From Streptomyces goshikiensis (lineage in GTDB: Bacteria; Actinomycetota; Actinomycetes; Streptomycetales; Streptomycetaceae), in assembly GCF_014650555.1 (NCBI RefSeq), contig NZ_BMVE01000007.1, forward strand, positions 62,001 to 126,000: a stretch of 64,000 nucleotides of DNA, in the 5' to 3' direction. Below the pieces are notes generated by a model that had not been told where the DNA came from, did not search any database, and saw only the letters and a list, made by a program, of their open reading frames with translations. A program made the translations under genes and the position numbers. Within the stretch, counting starts at the first letter, position 1, and each line of letters starts with the position of its first letter. Shown here in pieces: positions 8,349 through 20,488 of the stretch.

Positions 8349-9284
8349 ATGAGCCCCCACACCACCGTCCGCGTGCGCAAGTCCGCCCTGCCCTACCTCC
8401 TGTTGCTGCCCGCCGTCCTCCTCGAACTGCTCATCCACCTCGTACCGATGGTCATGGGCGTCGTGATGAGCTTCCGGCAGCTGACCCAGTTCTTCATCCG
8501 GGACTGGACCCGCGCCCCCTGGGCGGGGCCGGCCAACTACGAACTCGCCGTCGACCTCAACAAGCCCGTGGGACAGGCCCTGCTGGGCTCCTTCGTTACC
8601 ACCTGCCTGTTCACCCTGCTCTCCGTCGGGCTGTGCTGGCTGCTCGGCACCGCCGCCGCCGTGTTCACCCAGGAGTCCTTCCGCGGCCGTGGCCCGCTGC
8701 GCGCGCTGTTCCTCGTCCCGTACGCCCTGCCCGTCTATGCGGCCGTCATCACCTGGGCGTTCATGTTCCAGCGGGACAACGGGCTGGTGAACCACGTCCT
8801 GCACGACCAGCTCGGTCTCGGCGGCGCAGACCGGACCTTCTGGCTGCTGGGAGACAACAGCTTCTGGGCGCTGCTGACCGTCTCCGTCTGGAAGGGCTGG
8901 CCGTTCGCGTTCCTCATCGTGACGGCCGCGCTCCAGAACATCCCCGGGGAGCTGTACGAGGCCGCCGCTCTGGACGGCGCCGGCAGCTGGCAGCGGATCC
9001 GCCGGATCACCCTGCCCTCGGTCGGCCCGGTCAACCAGGTCCTGGTCCTGGTGCTGTTCCTGTGGACCTTCAACGACTTCAACACGCCGTTCGTGCTGTT
9101 CGGCAAGGCGGCCCCCGAGGCCGCCGACCTGATCTCGCTGCACATCTACCAGTCCAGCTTCGTCACCTGGAACTTCGGCGCCGGCGCGGCCATGTCCGTC
9201 CTCCTGCTGCTGTTCCTGCTGCTGGTCACCGCCGGATACCTCTTCCTCACCGGGCGCGGACGCAGGAGGAACGCCGATGCCTGA
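8349..9284 (+). CDS. Sugar ABC transporter permease (MalF type)
   Basis: A 311-residue integral membrane protein with about six helices beginning PYLLLLPAVLLELL. The ATPase-contact loop is present as YEAAALDGAGSWQRIRRITLP, the EAA motif with its invariant Gly. It starts nine bases after the substrate-binding gene and overlaps the next permease by eight bases. It is one half of the channel of the carbohydrate importer (CUT1 subfamily). Confidence 0.95.
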   Translation: MSPHTTVRVRKSALPYLLLLPAVLLELLIHLVPMVMGVVMSFRQLTQFFIRDWTRAPWAGPANYELAVDLNKPVGQALLGSFVTTCLFTLLSVGLCWLLGTAAAVFTQESFRGRGPLRALFLVPYALPVYAAVITWAFMFQRDNGLVNHVLHDQLGLGGADRTFWLLGDNSFWALLTVSVWKGWPFAFLIVTAALQNIPGELYEAAALDGAGSWQRIRRITLPSVGPVNQVLVLVLFLWTFNDFNTPFVLFGKAAPEAADLISLHIYQSSFVTWNFGAGAAMSVLLLLFLLLVTAGYLFLTGRGRRRNADA

Positions 9285-10178
9285 CCGCCCCGGCCCCCGC
9301 GCGCGGACCCGCCCCCGCCGCCGCCCCCGCCCCCGGTCGCCACTGGATCCGCCGCCCTCGTTCCGGGCGGTCCGGGCCGTCTTCCTGACGCTCCTCACCG
9401 GGTTCGTGCTGCTGCCCGTCCACGTGATGGTCACCAGCTCCCTCAAACCGCTGGGCGAGGTCTCCGGCCGGTTCCGCTGGTTCCCCGGCCGGCTCACCGT
9501 CCGCCCCTACCTCGACATCTGGCACACCGTGCCGCTCGCCGAGTACTTCGTGAACTCCCTGATCGTGGCGGGCGCCGCCACCGTCTGCTCGGTGGTCATC
9601 GCCGTCTTCGCCGCCTACGCGGTGAGCCGGTACCGCTTCCGCGGCAGGCGCCTGTTCACCGTCACCGTGCTGTCCACCCAGATGTTCCCGGGGATCCTGT
9701 TCCTGCTCCCGCTGTTCCTGATCTTCGTGAACATCGGCAACAGCACGGGCGTCGCGCTCTACGGCTCCCGGGGCGGGCTGATCCTCACCTACCTGACGTT
9801 CTCCCTCCCCTTCTCCGTCTGGATGCTCATCGGGTACTTCGACTCGGTGCCCCGCGAACTCGACGAGGCCGCCACCGTCGACGGCTGCGGCCCGCTCGGC
9901 GCCCTGTTCCGGGTCGTCATCCCGGCGGCCGTCCCCGGCATCGTCGCCGTCGCCGTCTACGCCTTCATGACCGCCTGGGGCGAGGTGCTCTTCGCCTCCG
10001 TCATGACCAACGACACCACCCGTACCCTCGCCGTCGGACTGCGCGGCTACTCCACGCAGAACGACGTCTACTGGAACCAGATCATGGCCGCCTCGCTCGT
10101 CGTCAGCATCCCCGTCGTCGCCGGATTCCTGCTGCTCCAGCGGTACTTGGTGGCCGGACTCACGGCAGGAGCCGTCAA

Positions 10179-10182
<4 letters not shown>
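9277..10182 (+). CDS. Sugar ABC transporter permease (MalG type)
   Basis: A 301-residue CUT1 permease. The first 30 residues are unusually rich in Arg and Pro and are followed by about six helices. The EAA loop reads LDEAATVDGCGPLGALFRVVIP. The VTSSLKPLGEV segment after the first helix and the C-terminal QRYLVAGLTAGAVK are characteristic of MalG-like partners. It overlaps the upstream permease by eight bases and the downstream glucosidase by ATGA, so the three are translationally coupled. Confidence 0.95.
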
Positions 10183-11534
<1,352 letters not shown>

Positions 11535-11562
11535 CCGCAGCCCGAGCCCGAGCCCCGATTTC

Positions 11563-11599
11563 GGCCGTGCCCGCCCTGCTTCGGGGGATGGGCACGGCC
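11563..11599 (+). terminator. Terminator of the importer/glucosidase operon
   Basis: A perfect 10-bp stem (GGCCGTGCCC with GGGCACGGCC) and a 17-base loop, 29 bases after the glucosidase stop. No U tract follows, as is usual in Streptomyces. Confidence 0.6.
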
Positions 11600-11654
11600 T
11601 TCGTGGTGGGATACGGAGCGACTTATTCCAGTAGCTCGCGGAGAGGCCGGGTCC

Positions 11655-12596
11655 ATGTCCCAGGAGACCGAGAACACCATGCGCGCGATGGCGTACGAGT
11701 CGTACGGCGGGACGGAGGTGCTCACCGAGACCCGCCTCCCGATGCCCAAGGTCGGTCCCGGCGAGGTCCTCGTCCGGGTCAAGTGCGCCGCGGTCAACCC
11801 CGTCGACTGGAAGATCATGGCCGGTGGGCTCGACCCCCTGATGGACGTCATGTACCCCGTCGTCCCGGGCTGGGACGTCGCCGGGACCGTGGAGCGGGCC
11901 GGCATCGACGCGCCCGAGTACGCCGTCGGCGACGAGGTGATCTCCTACGCCCGCAAGGACTACGTGCACGGCGGGACCTTCGCCGAGTTCGTCAGCGTCC
12001 CCGTACGCATGCTCGCGCCCAAGCCCGCCCGCCTCGGCTGGCAGGAGGCGGCGGGCCTGCCGCTGGCCGGGCTCACCGCGTACCAGCTGCTCACCCGGCT
12101 CGGCACGGGCAAGCAGGACACCGTCCTCATCCACGGCGCGGCCGGCGGGGTCGGTTCCTTCGGCGTCCAGATCGCACGCGTGCTGGGCGCCCGGGTGATC
12201 GGCACGGCCTCCGAGCGCAACCACGAGCGCCTGCGGGCCATGGGCTGCGAGCCGGTCGAGTACGGCGAAGGCCTGACCGGGCGGGTCCGCGCGCTCGCCC
12301 CCGACGGCGTCACCGTCGTCGCGGACTTCGTCGGCGGCGTCCTCGACGTCACCCAGGCCGTGCTGGCCCCGGGCGGCCGGCACGCCTCGATCGCCGACCC
12401 CGGCGTGCTCGGCGAGGGCGGCCAGTGGATGTGGGTCCGGCCGATCGGCACCGACCTCGCCGAACTGGGGCGGCTCGCCGACAGCGGACAGCTCACCGTC
12501 CCCATCGAGCGGACCTTCCCCCTCTCCGAGCTGGCGGCGGCGTTCGAACTCAGCCAGACCGGCCGCGCGGCCGGCAAGATCATCATCGAGCTCTGA
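11655..12596 (+). CDS. NADP-dependent quinone oxidoreductase (MDR family)
   Basis: A 313-residue medium-chain reductase of the zinc-free quinone oxidoreductase type. The N-terminal GroES-like part contains VLVRVKCAAVNPVDWK and VPGWDVAGTVE. The Rossmann part has HGAAGGVGSFGVQIARVLGARVIGTAS, binding NADPH. The Cys/His ligands of zinc alcohol dehydrogenases are absent. GGAGAGG precedes the start; a second Met at residue 9 is also possible. It would reduce quinones or enones. Monocistronic as far as can be seen. Confidence 0.93.
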   Translation: MSQETENTMRAMAYESYGGTEVLTETRLPMPKVGPGEVLVRVKCAAVNPVDWKIMAGGLDPLMDVMYPVVPGWDVAGTVERAGIDAPEYAVGDEVISYARKDYVHGGTFAEFVSVPVRMLAPKPARLGWQEAAGLPLAGLTAYQLLTRLGTGKQDTVLIHGAAGGVGSFGVQIARVLGARVIGTASERNHERLRAMGCEPVEYGEGLTGRVRALAPDGVTVVADFVGGVLDVTQAVLAPGGRHASIADPGVLGEGGQWMWVRPIGTDLAELGRLADSGQLTVPIERTFPLSELAAAFELSQTGRAAGKIIIEL

Positions 12597-12653
12597 CGCG
12601 CGGACGCGCGGACGCTCTGACGCGCGGACGCTCTGACGCGCGGACGCGCGGGA
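12591..12653. repeat. Short tandem repeat spanning a stop codon
   Basis: A 16-base unit, CTCTGACGCGCGGACG, is present perfectly at 12591, 12615 and 12631, with extra CGCGGACG fragments between and after. The first copy contains the last Leu codon and TGA stop of the oxidoreductase gene, so the array looks like duplication of the gene end. Confidence 0.75.
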
Positions 12654-12684
12654 CGGTCTCCGGGCCGCCCCGCACGCCCCCGGC

Positions 12685-14844
<2,160 letters not shown>

Positions 14845-15179
14845 GGGGGCACTCCTGACGTCGTGGATCCGGGGGGATCGAAGCGTGAGTGAACTGCGCC
14901 GCCACGAGGGCCGTCAAGGGGTTCAGCGTTCATGAAATGAAGGCCGGATGGTGTGTCAACTCGCCTTCAGGGCTGTGAACTTGGGGTTTCTTCAATCCTT
15001 GTGAAAAGTGTTGACCAAAAAAGGCGGCAGGGCTGTACTGAGGCTCCTGACCGCTCCGTCGCGCCGCGCCCGCCATGCCCGCCGGGCGGGCATGGCGGGC
15101 AGGGGGGTTCGAGGAGTGACCTCCTCCCCGGGACGGGCGCTGCCATGCGTTCGTTACTTGTCGGCCGGAACCACCGGGT
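14845..15179. other. Intergenic region with promoter and terminator signals
   Basis: This 335-base stretch holds the upstream region of the beta-helix gene (minus strand) and the end of the RNA-repair operon. A minus-strand TTGACA lies at 14959-14954, with AT-rich sequence about 18 bases downstream where a -10 would be, but no clean TAnnnT. The part 14935-15030 is notably AT-rich for this genome (runs such as AAAAAAGG). The strong palindrome 15068-15100 is listed separately. No gene is seen. Confidence 0.5.
15068..15100 (-). terminator. Perfect 16-bp hairpin after the RNA-repair operon
   Basis: GCCCGCCATGCCCGCC at 15068-15083 is followed after one base by its exact reverse complement at 15085-15100. 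It begins about 80 bases beyond the stop of the minus-strand repair operon, a good position for an intrinsic terminator. No T run follows. Confidence 0.6.
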
Positions 15180-18050
15180 TCAGGAGAGGTCGGGGACCTC
15201 GCCGCACTCGGCCCGGGCGACCTCGACACCCACGAGGGCCGTGGCCCACGGGGCGCAGAGGGCGGCCAGCCGGGCCGCGTCGGGCGGCTCGGCGCCGAGA
15301 CCGATCGCGTACCGGGCCACGGTGTCACCGCGCTCGAACGGACGGGGCCAGGCGTGCGCCTCCGCGACGCCGCCCTCCTCCAGGGCGCCGAGCAGGGCGC
15401 GCAGTCGGCCGCGCGTGCGCCCGAGCGACTCCTCGAACTCCTGCGGCGTGGCGCCCCGTACGGTCACCACCGCCCACGCCGCGTGCCGGCGGTGCGGCGA
15501 CGGCGGCCCGGCCTGCGGGGACTCCCACGCCTCGTACAGCTCCCGCCCGAGCAGGTCGCGCAGCCCCGGCCCCACCTGGGCCGTACAACTGCGCACCGGC
15601 TCGGAGGGGGTGAGGACGGTGACGGCCCCCTCCGCGCCCGGGGCCGGCGGCGGATCGTGCAGCGCGACCGGATCGCGCCAGTCCCAGGCGGCCCAGGCCC
15701 CGAAGAACTCCCGGAGCAGGCCGTCCGGGGACAGGCCGTCCGGGGACAGGCCGTCAGGGGACAGGGCGTCCGGGGACAGGGCGGCCGCCTCTCGGACCGT
15801 CCGGGCCGCCAGGACCGCCCAGGCGATGCCCGGCAGGCCGCCGAACGGCGCCGAGTCCAGCCCCCGGGCCCGCGCCCACGCCTTGACCTCCCGCGCCAGC
15901 CGGGCGAACGCGGCGTGCTCCGCGCCCACCGACTCCCGTACCGCGTCCGCGTCGCTCACCGCGCTCAGCGCGACCGCCGCCGCCTCGCCGAGCTCCGCCC
16001 GCCGGGCCAGGGCCCGCGCCGGGTCCAGCCCGCCGGTGGCCACGACCACCAGGTCCACGTCCAGCCCGGCCACGCGGAACCGCAGCCCCGGCACCCGCGC
16101 GCCCCTCACCTCGCGCAGCCGCTCGGCCTCCGGCAGCGCGGCCGCGATCCGCTCCCGGACCTCCGCGCCGCCCACCGCGCCCGGGAGCGCCGCCACCAGG
16201 TCCAGGTCCGCGCCCGGCCCGGCGCAGCCCATCCGCCGCGATCCGGCGAGGTGCACCACGCCGCCGTCCAGCGCCCGGGCGACCCGCGCGCGCACCGCCT
16301 CGGCCTGCGCCTCCGCCGCCCCGGCCTCCGCCGGCCCCGCCTGCGGTTCCGGGATCCAGCGCACCTCGCCCGTCCCCAGCTCCACCGTCGCCCGCACCCG
16401 CATCGGCCCGTCGCCGCGCCGCGACAGCACGGCCAGCGCGCCGACCCGCGCCGGCGCCGGAGCCGCCGCGCCGCCGAGCCGGGCCGTGAACTCCCGTACG
16501 GCCCGCCGCGGATCCCGGCTGTGCCCCAACGTCAGGTGCGGGGTGTACCCCTCGCGGCGCCCCCGGCACCCGGGGAACCGCTCCACCAGCGCCCGGCGCA
16601 GCTCCTGCCACGGGCCGTCGCCGTCCGCCGCCGGGTCCAGCCAGAGCGTCGCGCCCTCCCGGTGCCCGAAGTCGTGCACCCCCGCCATCCGGACCGTGAA
16701 CGCCTGCGTCCGCGCGGCCACTTCGGCCAGCAGCGGCACGGCCTCCCCGAACGAGGACTCCGGCACGAAGCCGAACAGCAGGTTCACGTGCGCCGGCCAG
16801 CGCCCCGCCTGGGGGTCGTGTTCCCGGCGCAGCTCCTCGACCGCCGGATCGTGCGGCGGCAGCCAGGCCACCGCCGTCCGCGCCGTCGCCGGTACGTCGA
16901 GCGGCGCCGGCCCCTCACCGGGCGCACCGGACTCCAGCACCGCCTCCACGCCGTAGTGGTCCGAGACGAACAGCCCCTCCGGCGAAGGGGAATCGCCCCG
17001 CAGCGAGGCCTCCCGTACCCGCACCGCCCCGGGCCCCGGGCCCGGCCGCAGCAGGATCCGGTCCAGCCGCGCGGAGCGCCCCGTCAGGGAACCCACGGCG
17101 GCCAGCGGATTGGCCGCGGGATCGAAGGTCGGCGTACCGTCCGCCGCCCCGTGTACGTCGCTCCAGGCGTCCCGCATCCCCAGCGCGGCGGCCGGTCCCT
17201 CGGCCCCGCCCCGGCCGTCGTTGAAGTCGCCGACGAGCGCGAGATCCGCCTCGATCCCGCCGAAACCCTCCGCGATGGCGGCCAGTTCGGCGTCGCGGCG
17301 GGCCGCCCCGCCCTCGGTGTGATCGCTCGTCAGGTGGGTCGCGGCGACCACGAGGGGCCCGGCAGCCCCGTCCACCGTCACGGCGGCGACCGCCTTGTGC
17401 CGGCGCAGCACGTGCAGCCCGGCCTCCCGCACCGGCAGCCGGCTCAGGAGCAGCAGCCCACTGTCGGCGACGTCCCGGCCGCCCGGATCGGTGCCCAGGG
17501 TGTACCCGGCCCGCACCCACGGCGCCGCCAGCAGCAGGTCCAGCAGCGCGGGCTCCACCTCCTGGAGGGCGATGACATCGGCGTCGGCCCGCGCCAGCTC
17601 GGCCAGCAGCAGCGGCCTGCGCCGGGCGGTGGAGATGCGCGGGGCGTCGTACCGGTCCCACAGCGTGTTCCAGGTCAGCACCCGTATCCGGGCCGGCGGC
17701 CGCGCGGCGGGCCCGGGCTCGGACGGCCGCCAGGCGCCGCCGCCCGCCGGATCCCAGGCGTGGGGGGTGCGGGCGGTGAAGAAGGGGGAGCGCAGCAGCC
17801 GCGCGGCGCGGACCCGCCCGGCCCGTGTGGTGTCGACGAGGTCCAGGCCGGTCGCCCGGTCCCACACCAGCTCGCCGTCCGCCTCCGCGAACAGCACCCG
17901 GTGCCAGGGGATGTCGCCCCCGGGCACGAAAGAAGGCAGCGGAACCCGCTTCGGGGCGGCCCCGCGCTGGAGCAGCCCGAACACGAACCGCGCCGGGTCG
18001 AACCGGGGGTCCCAGCGGACCTGGTGGTAGAGCTCCTCACTGGTACGCAT
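15180..18050 (-). CDS. MJ1316-EEP-2H-nucleotidyltransferase RNA repair fusion
   Basis: A 956-residue protein with four domains in one chain. Residues 1-75: MJ1316/DUF504 RNA-repair domain (WDPRFDPARFVFG, then IPWHRVLF). About 120-375: endonuclease/exonuclease/phosphatase fold with WNTL (N128), LQEVE (E164), ATHLTSDH (H239), GDFND (D275, N277) and SDHYG (D364, H365). About 388-560: 2H phosphoesterase/LigT fold with HVN (H421) and HLT (H505). About 590-950: poly(A)-polymerase-like nucleotidyltransferase with GS at 603-604 and DLD at 615-617, a third acidic site near 664-666, and a C-terminal TPSEPVR segment recalling eukaryotic poly(A) polymerase RNA-binding domains. All key residues look intact. 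The start overlaps the ligase-kinase stop by one base, so both are made together. Likely role: trimming and healing RNA ends and adding nucleotides; substrates are unknown. Confidence 0.88.
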   Translation of the reverse strand: MRTSEELYHQVRWDPRFDPARFVFGLLQRGAAPKRVPLPSFVPGGDIPWHRVLFAEADGELVWDRATGLDLVDTTRAGRVRAARLLRSPFFTARTPHAWDPAGGGAWRPSEPGPAARPPARIRVLTWNTLWDRYDAPRISTARRRPLLLAELARADADVIALQEVEPALLDLLLAAPWVRAGYTLGTDPGGRDVADSGLLLLSRLPVREAGLHVLRRHKAVAAVTVDGAAGPLVVAATHLTSDHTEGGAARRDAELAAIAEGFGGIEADLALVGDFNDGRGGAEGPAAALGMRDAWSDVHGAADGTPTFDPAANPLAAVGSLTGRSARLDRILLRPGPGPGAVRVREASLRGDSPSPEGLFVSDHYGVEAVLESGAPGEGPAPLDVPATARTAVAWLPPHDPAVEELRREHDPQAGRWPAHVNLLFGFVPESSFGEAVPLLAEVAARTQAFTVRMAGVHDFGHREGATLWLDPAADGDGPWQELRRALVERFPGCRGRREGYTPHLTLGHSRDPRRAVREFTARLGGAAAPAPARVGALAVLSRRGDGPMRVRATVELGTGEVRWIPEPQAGPAEAGAAEAQAEAVRARVARALDGGVVHLAGSRRMGCAGPGADLDLVAALPGAVGGAEVRERIAAALPEAERLREVRGARVPGLRFRVAGLDVDLVVVATGGLDPARALARRAELGEAAAVALSAVSDADAVRESVGAEHAAFARLAREVKAWARARGLDSAPFGGLPGIAWAVLAARTVREAAALSPDALSPDGLSPDGLSPDGLLREFFGAWAAWDWRDPVALHDPPPAPGAEGAVTVLTPSEPVRSCTAQVGPGLRDLLGRELYEAWESPQAGPPSPHRRHAAWAVVTVRGATPQEFEESLGRTRGRLRALLGALEEGGVAEAHAWPRPFERGDTVARYAIGLGAEPPDAARLAALCAPWATALVGVEVARAECGEVPDLS
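15721..15780 (-). repeat. Four in-frame 15-base repeats inside the repair gene
   Basis: Four tandem 15-base units (CCGTCCGGGGACAGG and variants) encode SPDAL then three SPDGL in a row, at residues about 759-778. Unit length is a multiple of three, so copy-number change keeps the frame. It sits in a linker of the nucleotidyltransferase part. Confidence 0.9.
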
Positions 18051-19876
18051 CAGCTGTCCCCGTTCCCGGCCCCGGTCCCGGCCCCGTGCGCGTTGCCGTC
18101 CCCGTGCCCGTTGCCGTCGCGGATGCCGCCCGCCGTGTCCTCGACCGTGCCGCCCGCGCCGATGTACCAGGTGCGGTGCGCCCGGCCGCCCTGACCGGGG
18201 TACGGGGGGCTGAACCGGTGTAGCTGCGAGGCCAGCACCGGCTCCGGCACGGGATGTTCCCGCGTCGCGTTGCGCCGCAGCAGCTCCGGCTCGTCCACCA
18301 GCACCACGGCCTGAGTGACCAGCGCGTCGCGGCGGCGCGCGACCGCGCCGGCCAGGCCCCGCTGCTGCTCGGTGAGGGAGGTGGCGTCCCACACCACCGT
18401 CCCGCCCGCCGCCAGCGCGGCGTCCAGCCGGTCCAGGCCCTCGCGCAGCACGTCCGCGTTGTCCCGCTGGTCGGAGCGCGAACCCCGGGCCGCCCGCAGG
18501 TCGTCCAGGGCGACGTACGCCGTCACGCCCGGAAGCTTCCGCGCGAAGGTGCTCTTGCCGCTGCCCGAAGGCCCGCACAGCTGCACCATGCGCGGATACG
18601 CCCCGCCCCGCCACCGCCAGGTCGCGGCCACCGCCTCCTGCGGGGTGGAGATCCCGCCCCGGGCGAACGCCTCGCGCGCCTCGGCCCAGCAGCGGTCGGC
18701 CGCGTCCGGGTCGGTGTCGCCGAGCCCGCCGAGGGCCTCCCGCAGCCCGGCGCGCAGCGGTTCGAGCGGCGCCTCCCCGAGCAGCCCCGCCTCCTCGGCG
18801 CAGAGCGCGGACCACTCCACGCACTCCCGCTCCACGGGATCCGCGGTGGCCCCGGCCAGCGCGTGCAGCACCCCGAGGTCGGCCGCGAGGCTCATCCGTA
18901 CCAGCCCGGCGCGCCGCTCCGCGTCCGGGAACGGGCGCCGCAGCGACGGGTACAGCCCGGCCAGGTCGGCCACGCGCCGCGCGAGCGGCATCCCGGCCGG
19001 CCCCGCCGCCAGCCGCGCCGCGATCCGCGACCTCGGTACGCGGTGCAGCGCGGCGGCGAGCACACCGGCCAGCCGGGTCTCCCCGGTGCGGCCCAACCCG
19101 TCGAGCGCGGCGGCCACTTCGCCGACGACCGCGTCCTCGGCGCCCGGCACCTCGCCCGGCACCTCGCCCGGCACCTCGTCCGGCTCGAAGCCGACGGCGC
19201 GCAGCAGCCCGGCCGGGTCCGGGCCGGCCCCCGACCGCACCTCCCACAGCGGGGCGCGCGGGCCGAGCCCGTTCGGCACGACCTGCGCGTACATCCAGTG
19301 CGTGTCCGTCTGCACGTGGCCGCCGCGCACCCACTTGGCCACGCGCCGCCCGAAGTCGGCCCGGTCGAACCCGGCCGTGGTACGGACGACGTACCCCTCC
19401 TGCCGGGCGGTGTCGAGCCGCAGCTTGCGCAGCGCCCGCTCGTCGAAGGTCCCGCGCCACAGCACGCGCGGGGCGGGCACCCCGAGGCCGTGCAGGAACC
19501 GAACGGTCCGGTCCCAGTCCAGGCAGCGCTCGCCGTCCCACACCGAGAACCCGTAGAACCAGCTGTCCAGGTCCTCGTACGGGAGGGAGTGCCGGGCGTA
19601 CAGGTTCTCCCCGCACACCCGCCAGCCGGCCGGTATCCGGGCCCCGACGCGGCCCTGGAGGGCCTTCACCCAGGCCCGGGAGGGGTGGTGTCCGGAGTCG
19701 AGCGAGCGGGCGTGCAGTCCGTCGGAGTACAGCGTGGTGTTCTCCCCGTCGAGCTTCTCGGTGACGACCACCTCCTGCCCGGCCAGCCCCGCGAGCTCGG
19801 CCCCGGCCCGCACGTCATCCCCGCCCACCCCCGGTGACCAGGGCAGATGTGCTGTGCGGGGATAGTGGGTGCGCAT
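18050..19876 (-). CDS. RNA ligase-polynucleotide kinase fusion
   Basis: The start at 19876 is chosen for the AGGAG seven bases upstream; it gives 608 residues. Residues about 1-205 are an ATP-dependent RNA ligase domain: motif I KLDGEN with the nucleotidyl-accepting Lys41, motif III around FYGFSVWD (107-114), motif IV EGYVVR (160-165) and motif V VAKWVR (179-184). A helical linker of about 220 residues follows. The C-terminal part is a P-loop polynucleotide kinase: GPSGSGKST (435-443, K441), then ALDDLRAARG and WDATSLTEQQRG, as in T4 Pnkp-like 5'-kinases. It would phosphorylate 5'-OH ends and seal them. First gene of the operon with the 956-residue healing/adding enzyme. Ligase subfamily (Rnl1 or Rnl2-like) is not certain. 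Confidence 0.9.
   Translation of the reverse strand: MRTHYPRTAHLPWSPGVGGDDVRAGAELAGLAGQEVVVTEKLDGENTTLYSDGLHARSLDSGHHPSRAWVKALQGRVGARIPAGWRVCGENLYARHSLPYEDLDSWFYGFSVWDGERCLDWDRTVRFLHGLGVPAPRVLWRGTFDERALRKLRLDTARQEGYVVRTTAGFDRADFGRRVAKWVRGGHVQTDTHWMYAQVVPNGLGPRAPLWEVRSGAGPDPAGLLRAVGFEPDEVPGEVPGEVPGAEDAVVGEVAAALDGLGRTGETRLAGVLAAALHRVPRSRIAARLAAGPAGMPLARRVADLAGLYPSLRRPFPDAERRAGLVRMSLAADLGVLHALAGATADPVERECVEWSALCAEEAGLLGEAPLEPLRAGLREALGGLGDTDPDAADRCWAEAREAFARGGISTPQEAVAATWRWRGGAYPRMVQLCGPSGSGKSTFARKLPGVTAYVALDDLRAARGSRSDQRDNADVLREGLDRLDAALAAGGTVVWDATSLTEQQRGLAGAVARRRDALVTQAVVLVDEPELLRRNATREHPVPEPVLASQLHRFSPPYPGQGGRAHRTWYIGAGGTVEDTAGGIRDGNGHGDGNAHGAGTGAGNGDS
19143..19178 (-). repeat. Three in-frame 12-base repeats inside the ligase-kinase
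   Basis: Three perfect CCCGGCACCTCG units encode a GEVP-type repeat (EVPGEVPGEVPG) in the linker between the ligase and kinase domains. Like the 15-base repeat in the partner gene, it keeps the frame. Confidence 0.9.
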
Positions 19877-19910
19877 GATCCGCTCCTGCTCGACGAGGCT
19901 GTGCCCGATC

Positions 19911-19916
19911 ACTCTA
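19911..19916 (-). promoter_or_regulatory. Possible -10 of the RNA-repair operon
   Basis: TAGAGT on the minus strand lies about 35 bases before the ligase-kinase start and fits the TAnnnT rule. The -35 region (TGGATG, 17 bases upstream) is poor, so an activator or alternative sigma factor is possible. Confidence 0.3.
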
Positions 19917-19969
19917 GGTATCCGGAGCACCCCCATCCACCGGTTAAACCGGCGGCGGCCGGCTGTGCG

Positions 19970-20488
19970 TCAGCCGCCGAAGCGGCCCGTGCACAGGGCG
20001 ACGATCGAGGGGTCGAGCATGCCCCGGGCCGCCGAGCACAGCGAGGCCATGTCGTACGCGGACCGGGGCGCGGGCCGCGCCTTCGGGCGGGCCGCGGCGC
20101 GCGGGCGGGACTTCGCGGCGGGGCGGTGGCGGACCGGGTGCGCGGCCTTCGGCGGCCGGGCACGGCGCGCCTCGGACTCGACGGCCCGCGCCGGGCGGAG
20201 CGGCCGTACGGGGTGCGGCGGGGGCAGCGGATCGGCCCGCTCCGGGGCGGCGGCCGCGACCGGTGCCTCCGACGCGTCCGGGGTCGGCTCGGCCGCGCCG
20301 GAGGGCGACGGCAGTGGGCCGAGCGGCAGCGCCGCGGGCTCCGGTAGCGGGGCGGCGGCCGGCCGGGCCACCGCGGACCGGGCCGCCGCGGGCGCCGGAC
20401 CCGGCGGTCCGGTGGGTCGTACGGTCATGCATCCGGCGGTCAGTGCCAGCGCGGCGAGGGTCAGGGGCAGGGTCCGGCGCAGCTGCAT
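19970..20488 (-). CDS. Putative small lipoprotein
   Basis: A 172-residue protein beginning MQLRRTLPLTLAALALTAGC, a lipoprotein signal peptide with lipobox LTAGC. The mature part is Pro/Ala/Arg-rich and disordered up to about residue 130 and ends in a short segment with three Cys (SLCSAARG, ALCTGRFGG). I do not recognise a family. A longer frame starts upstream at 20533, but only the Met at 20488 places the signal peptide at the N-terminus. It would sit on the outer face of the membrane. Confidence 0.7.
   Translation of the reverse strand: MQLRRTLPLTLAALALTAGCMTVRPTGPPGPAPAAARSAVARPAAAPLPEPAALPLGPLPSPSGAAEPTPDASEAPVAAAAPERADPLPPPHPVRPLRPARAVESEARRARPPKAAHPVRHRPAAKSRPRAAARPKARPAPRSAYDMASLCSAARGMLDPSIVALCTGRFGG

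Noticed and set aside
6831..9497. An 888-residue open frame on the minus strand across the sugar importer genes
   Set aside because: Compositional shadow of the substrate-binding and permease genes, which have signal peptides, EAA loops and operon structure.
15180..19616. A 1478-residue minus-strand frame continuing beyond the repair fusion start
   Set aside because: The domain start (MRTSEELYH) at 18050 overlaps the ligase-kinase stop; upstream residues in this frame are noise antisense or out of frame to the ligase-kinase gene.
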